Assembly (NCBI GenBank): GCA_963921825.1
Contig: OY997592.1
Coordinates: 30,793,730-30,857,729, forward strand
DNA length: 64,000 bases
Source of the DNA: Erodium maritimum
Lineage: Eukaryota; Streptophyta; Magnoliopsida; Geraniales; Geraniaceae
Direction: 5' to 3'
Numbering within the stretch: the first letter of the stretch is position 1; every line of letters begins with the position of its first letter. The notes under the pieces were generated by a model. The model saw nothing but the letters and a program-made list of their open reading frames with translations. It did not search any database and had not been told where the DNA came from. Below are positions 59,150 through 64,000 of the stretch, one piece after another. A program made the translations under genes and the position numbers.

Positions 59150-61606
59150 GCCTCATGTCCCTTCGATGATCTCGGAAATCCACTCAAGAAGTCCATCGTG
59201 ACGTGCTCCCACTTCTAGTGGGCAATCGGCAGTGGCTGCAATAATCCGGCAGGTCGCTGATGTTCGGCCTTCACCTGCTGACAGGTGAGACATCTCGATA
59301 CAAATTCCGCGACCGCTCTCACCATCCCGCTCCACCAGAAGTGCCGCCTGATGTCGCGGTACATCTTGGTGCTACCCGGTTGCACTGTAAGACGCGAATG
59401 ATGTGACTCTCGCAACACGTCGTCTCTACAGTTGCCCGGCACGAATAATCCTCCTCGATACCGTAACCCCCAATCAGCACTAAGTTCCCAGCCTTCCACC
59501 TCATCACCGCTGACGACCCTCTCTCGGATCTCTAACGTCTCGACATCCTCCGACTGCGCCTCCAGCACTCGGGCAAGTAGTGATGGCTGAGCCACCAATG
59601 AGCACATGGCCACGCCACCAGTGACCTCCTCTAGCTCAGGCCCGAACGTGCCCAGTTCCCCCTTCATGTCCCACTCTCAGACTGATATGCTAGCAAGACT
59701 CAGAACCGACTTCCTACTCAGGGCGTCGGCAACCACGTTCGCCTTACCCGGATGGTAGTGTACCTCAAAGTCGTACTCTTCAAGTAGCTCCATCCATCGC
59801 CGCTGACGCATGTTCAGGTCTCGTTGAGAAAAGATGTACTTGAGGCTCTTGTGATCCGAGAATACCTGAAATCGCTCGCCGTACAGATAATACCGCCAGC
59901 CCTTTAGCGCGAACACGACTGCCGCTAGTTCCAAGTCATGGGTAGGATAGTTGCGCTCGTGTGTCTTCAACTTCCTGGAGCCATAAGCAACAACTCTACC
60001 CAACTGCATCAGTACACAGCCCAATCCTTCCCCGGACGCGTCACAATAGACCTCATACCCGATCCCTCGCTCTGGCACTATCAATACTGGAGCGGTAGTC
60101 GGACGAGTCTTCAGTTCCGTGAATGCACGCTCACAATCCTCTGTCCACACAAACCCGACTCCCTTGCGTGTCAAAAGAGTCATAGGCGCGGCTAGACGCG
60201 CAAAGTCCTAGACGAATTGCCGATAATACCCAGCCAACCCCAAAAACCTACGGATCTCGAAGACCCTCGTGGCCCGCGCCCACTTCGAAACCGCGTCGAT
60301 CTTCGCTGGATCGACCAGTATACCGTCACGGGATAGAATGTGACCGAGGAACTTCACCTAAGCGAGCCAAAACTCGCAGTTCTCCAGGTTGGCATATAGC
60401 TGATGTGTGCGCAACAGGGTCAGAACAGCCTTCAGATGCTCCTTATGTGCCGCCTCGTTAGTCCAAATGGCATCACCAGGAACTCGTAATGCCCATAGCA
60501 TGTCCGGAATGCAGTCTTTGCAATGTCCTCCTCCTGGACTCGCAACTGGTAATATTCGGATCGCAGATCGATCTTCGAGAAGCAAGTCGACCCTCTCAAC
60601 TGGTCGAACAAGTCGTCAATTCTCGGCATCGGGTATCGGTTCTTCACCGTAACCCGGTTCATCTTCCGGTAGTCTATCCACATCCGAAGCTCTCCACTCT
60701 TCTTCTTTACGAAGAGTGCTGGCGCTCCCCACGGCGATGTGCTCGGACGGATAAACCCCTTCTCCCGAAGCTCCTCGAGCTGACGCTTCAGCTCGGTCAA
60801 CTCTGCTGGCGCGAACCTGTAAGGCGCCATCGATATCGCCGATGTTCCCGGCATCAGGTCAATCCCGAACTCCACCTCACGAACTGGTGGTAACCCGCTC
60901 AACTCCTCAGGAAAGATCACGGGGAACTCGCACACCACTCGCGGTAACTCTCGGCTTTGCACGTCTGATACTTCATCTACTGCGGACAAAGCCGACAGGA
61001 GAACCCCGCTCTTACTGCCCAGAATACACGAAACCTTCGTGTCGCCTGCTGACATCATCGCTCGTCGCCTATAACAATCGATATTGGCTCGGTACTTCGC
61101 CAGCCAATCCATTCCCAAGATCACGTCAAAGTCTGTCATTTCCTAAGTATCCTTCCCACGGATACACGCACAAGCTCAGTCGCTGCCGATCCTCACGGAC
61201 CCTCACAGTCTCTTTAAGACCTCGCTCCACTACCGCCGTCGTGCCCACCAACTCCGAACATACCCGAATCCTCGGGGTGAGGAGTCGATCCAGCATCAGG
61301 GCTCTTGAGCCCTCTCTTGAACCTCCTGTATCAGTTCGCTTATCTAACTTCGCAGGCACGACAGACCCTAGTAAACACCACACCACCACCAACCGGCGTG
61401 TCCAGACGCAGGGGTGGACTCAATGGCTCTAAACTCAGCCCCAACATCTCAGCACAACTTGACGAAGCAAACAAGTGTGACGCCCCGGTATCCAATAAAA
61501 ACGACGTCCAAACCAGAGACCGAACAACCACTCCATTAGTCACACCAATAAGGTATAGCACAACCCTCACACGATCCTTTATGCATTTACTTATAATTTT
61601 CCGCAA
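59150..61606 (-). pseudogene. Tekay-like pol relic (protease, RT, RNase H, partial integrase)
   Basis: Sense order: protease with FLLDTGASHLFASSSCAEML (about 61490-61430); [20 protein letters not shown] (61135-61075); reverse transcriptase with [40 protein letters not shown] and [11 protein letters not shown] (60800-60455); RNase H with [40 protein letters not shown] and [17 protein letters not shown] (60070-59700); integrase zinc finger with HHSRLTVQPGSTKMYRDIRR, HFWWSGM and CLTCQQVKAEHQRPAGLLQP (59400-59215). A short tail follows to the polypurine tract. The integrase is incomplete and a few breaks are present. Confidence 0.88.
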
Positions 61607-61789
61607 CCAAATCAGTATTCGCTACTCGTCCCCTGCAGAAAAGTAGTAAAGGGGATGAGCGTTCTACTCACCTCCACGGACACCCGTTCGATTATGGCAT
61701 ACTAGTAAAGCACTAAGGACTTACCAATCCAACCAGGGCAAACCACTACCTCAAAACCTGATACCAAAACGTTACGCTGCTCACGCTAT

Positions 61790-62110
61790 CAATACCTCAA
61801 ATACTCGCTCACGTAAGGGAAACCTCGAATGGGGATCATATTCTCAACTCCGCAAGCCACTATTGCTCACAACCTCAATACCCTAATTACCCGACTACGT
61901 AGGGAAACCTCAAACGGGGATCATGTTCTCAATTCAGCAAACCACTACTGCTCACAACCTCGATGCCCCAATTACCAGATCACGTAGGGAAACCTCAAAC
62001 GGGGATCCTGTTCTCAACTAAGCAAACCACTATTGCTCACAACCTCGATACCCCAATTACCTGATCACGTAGGAAACTCAAATAACCCACTCACGTGAAG
62101 AAAACCTCAA
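61790..62110. repeat. Tandem array, about four units of 80-90 bp
   Basis: Units share TTGCTCACAACCTCGATACC, CCAATTACC, CACGTAGGGAAACCTCAAAC and GGGGATCATGTTCTCAA. Corresponds in position to the 59-bp array of the solo LTR at 18732, with a different unit. Confidence 0.83.
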
Positions 62111-62639
62111 ACCACCCATTCACGCGAGGGAAACCTCGAATAACCCGTTCACATAGGGGAAACCTAGATCGTATGGCGTCGCAATGCATCAACCCTAAGC
62201 CCTCTCCGTGGTGAGACTCTCACATCGAGGCGCTGTATCACTACCGTAGGTTATTGATGAGTCTCGAACCCAAGACCTCACCCGTTAACACCGAACTTAC
62301 GACCTCCACAACCAACACAATCATGAACACAGCCACGCAAAACCAACACACAAGCTGCACAATCAAGACGGTGGAACAAAGCAGGAAATCAGGGATCCGT
62401 GACAGACCCCGTCACGGTTGGGGTCACGGAGCCGTGACGAAGGCCCAAAATTCTCCAAAACGCTATAGTCCGTCACGGATCCGTGACAGGGTCCGTGATG
62501 CTCGCGCATGCATTTTTTCCAAATTCGTTTCAGACTCGATCTTTTACCTCTTTTTAACCCCAAACTCAGCCTTAAGGGCCACACACGTTCGATCACCAAT
62601 TTAAAAAACAGACGCACAACGACTCATAGACAAATTCAA

Positions 62640-62855
62640 GTCACCCAACTCAAACACAAGCCCACAAGGCCGACCAATTCCAAAACAGGCCCACTGGGCC
62701 AACCAATTTAAACACACGCCCACAGGGCCAACCAATTTTAAAACACACGCCCACCGGGCCAACCAATTTAAGCACACGCCCACAGGGCCAACCAATTTAA
62801 GTACACGCCCACAGGGCCAACCAATTTTAAAACTCACGCCCACCGGGCCAACCAC
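62640..62855. repeat. Tandem array, about seven units of 29-32 bp
   Basis: Unit ACACACGCCCACAGGGCCAA followed by CCAATTTAA, first degenerate copy near 62650 and last near 62850. The short unit and high identity suggest recent expansion. No spacers unlike a repeat cluster, so not a CRISPR-type array. Confidence 0.88.
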
Positions 62856-63206
62856 TTTTAAAATTTTTCCTTTTCATCATAAAATCTCATTTTTTGACAT
62901 CACGTAGTTACAACCCGGTCCAGGAGTGCCCGAACTAAATTGTACCCACTTGATATCAGCACCGTCACGTTCGACTACAGGAGCGCTCCTGAGTCGAGTC
63001 GCGACAGCTCAAAAAACGTTTCACGCGGAAACAAACAAACATTATGCCAGTAACCACTGTACTGCACATACACACAACAACAAACAGGACTCATGTCACT
63101 ACGGGTCTACACACGGTTTCCGACTTGCGCAACCAACGCACGACGGGACTTTTAATGACTCGACTCTCCCCACCTAATTGATGTACAGTCCGAGGTGTGA
63201 AACGTC

Positions 63207-63223
63207 GAGCTCTGATACCAACC
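63207..63223 (-). other. Primer binding site of the Tekay-like element
   Basis: GAGCTCTGATACCAACC on the plus strand, next to the LTR end TGTCACACC. The complement matches initiator-Met tRNA, as at 11651. Confidence 0.85.
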
Positions 63224-64000
63224 TGTCACACCCCGAATTCGGTATAACCGGACCCGGAACACGAACGAAGAAACAGTAAAACAATTTTTGAACATTTTAA
63301 TAAGTCACTTAAAATCACCACTTAAGTTAATCAAAATAATATTTTACAACTTAAAGTACGTCCAAAACAAGCGGACAAAAACAAGCAAAGCGTACGTCGC
63401 TAAACTCCTAAAAAGAAACCCGGACTCCCGCTCCTAGCTCTTCAAGCTTCGAGAGTTCCCCTAGTCTGCCTCGCGACCAGTACCTGTAAGAAAAGCAGCT
63501 AGGGGTGAGCTTTCGCTCACCACCACGGATACCAGACTGACTACGGCATATTAGCAGAAAATGCCGGAAACACCAACAACAACCAAAACACCGGGGACTA
63601 CTATCCCCAAACTCAAATAACCCGACTGTCAAACGAAAATGGTTACTTTCCCAACCAAACTAAACACCCGTACACGTAATGTAGACCCGACACCGTAATG
63701 TTGACCTCAAGGAACACAACATAGAAGTGATCAAAGTCACACAAACCACAACCACAAGCCTCAGCACTTTACCGATCACGCGCCGGAAGGTGCTACTCAC
63801 CTGATGGGGACATAGCCCTCTGCTCTTTACCGACCGCGCACCGGAGGGTACGACGCACCCCTCGGGCATAAATCCAGACTTAGCACTTTACCAATCACGT
63901 GCCGGAAAGTGCTACTCACCTACGGGGAACACATCCCTCTGCTCTTTACCGACCACGCATTAGAGAGTACGACACACCCCTCGGGCACAGCTCTAACCTT
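63224..64000 (-). repeat. 5' LTR of the Tekay-like element, continues beyond the window
   Basis: Starts TGTCACACCCCGAATTCGG and follows 56284 onward with about 4 percent differences by eye, including the first units of the 119-bp array from 63760. Confidence 0.88.

Larger units (their letters stand above)
61640..62890 (-). repeat. Fragment of the third LTR family within the Tekay-like leader region
   Basis: 61640-61720 (AAAAGTAGTAAAGGGGATGA, CACGGACACCCGT, ATGGCATACTAGTAAAG) matches 19025-19100 of the solo LTR at 18732. The TGACG/CGTCA cluster at 62390-62500 matches 20500-20640. Between them is a different tandem array. Where gag would be expected, only this LTR text is found. Ends are not sharp. 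Confidence 0.65.
56232..64000 (-). mobile_element. Tekay-like Ty3/Gypsy element, minus strand, runs off the window
   Basis: 3' LTR 56284-59077, polypurine tract, pol, a leader holding foreign LTR sequence, primer site 63207-63223 and the start of the 5' LTR from 63224. Reverse transcriptase and RNase H resemble Tekay/Del chromoviruses ([45 protein letters not shown]). By eye the two LTRs differ at about 8 of 200 bases in their shared start, so the insertion dates to one to two million years or so. No gag was recognised and integrase is only partial. The element is broken. Confidence 0.87.

Noticed and set aside
62640-62855. Regular short repeats that could suggest a CRISPR array
   Set aside because: Repeats are directly adjacent without unique spacers, and the sequence is plant nuclear DNA in an LTR element.

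Overview
The window is a transposable-element-dominated stretch of a flowering-plant nuclear genome. The plant calls rest on Ty1/Copia and Ty3/Gypsy elements primed by an initiator-Met-type tRNA (TGGTATCAGAGC), plant L1-type LINEs whose ORF2 ends in an RNase H domain, a TNP2-type CACTA transposon and a FAR1/MULE transposase. I see no host housekeeping gene, rRNA gene or intact tRNA gene. Many of the longest open frames lie inside LTRs and are not genes.

Layout. 1-6320: broken Ty3/Gypsy element, plus strand, split by a solo Copia LTR (876-2563, 5-bp duplication CCTCC). 6325-9412: decayed L1-type LINE. 9413-10485: unassigned sequence. 10486-11344: C-terminal LINE fragment. 11345-17109: leader and 5' LTR of a Tekay-like Gypsy element (minus), its LTR split by a non-autonomous CACTA element (13064-15265) that itself holds a Mutator-like MITE and a SINE-like tRNA-derived sequence. 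17116-17480: end of a second CACTA family. 17490-40925: pieces of an old LINE-bearing region opened by five LTR-type insertions: a solo LTR (18732-21535, duplication GAGAT), a Copia element (21670-26500), a TRIM-like miniature element (27956-29055, duplication ATGAT), a Tekay-like LTR (30125-32819) and a second Copia element (32820-40147). 40926-44312: decayed CACTA transposon with a TNP2 transposase on the minus strand. 44313-56231: a Mutator-like (MULE) region with one recognisable terminal repeat, a subterminal repeat array, an acidic-tail gene remnant, a small well-organised 86-codon gene and a FAR1/MULE/SWIM transposase relic, interrupted by a third Copia element (45701-51732, plus). 56232-64000: Tekay-like Gypsy element, minus strand, running off the window end, with a foreign LTR fragment in its leader.

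The three Copia copies and the solo LTR belong to one family with a roughly 1.69-kb LTR. Two copies lie in opposite orientation and form a large inverted repeat. Perfect or near-perfect target duplications allow an insertion order: the LINE and Gypsy hosts are oldest, the TRIM and the Tekay copies intermediate, and the Copia family youngest (LTRs of one copy differ by only about 1-2 percent by eye).

The most interesting non-routine signals are the small TATA-driven gene inside the MULE, two independent head-to-head Tekay LTR starts, TGACG/CGTCA palindrome clusters in a third LTR family, and tandem arrays in the LTRs whose unit differs between copies.
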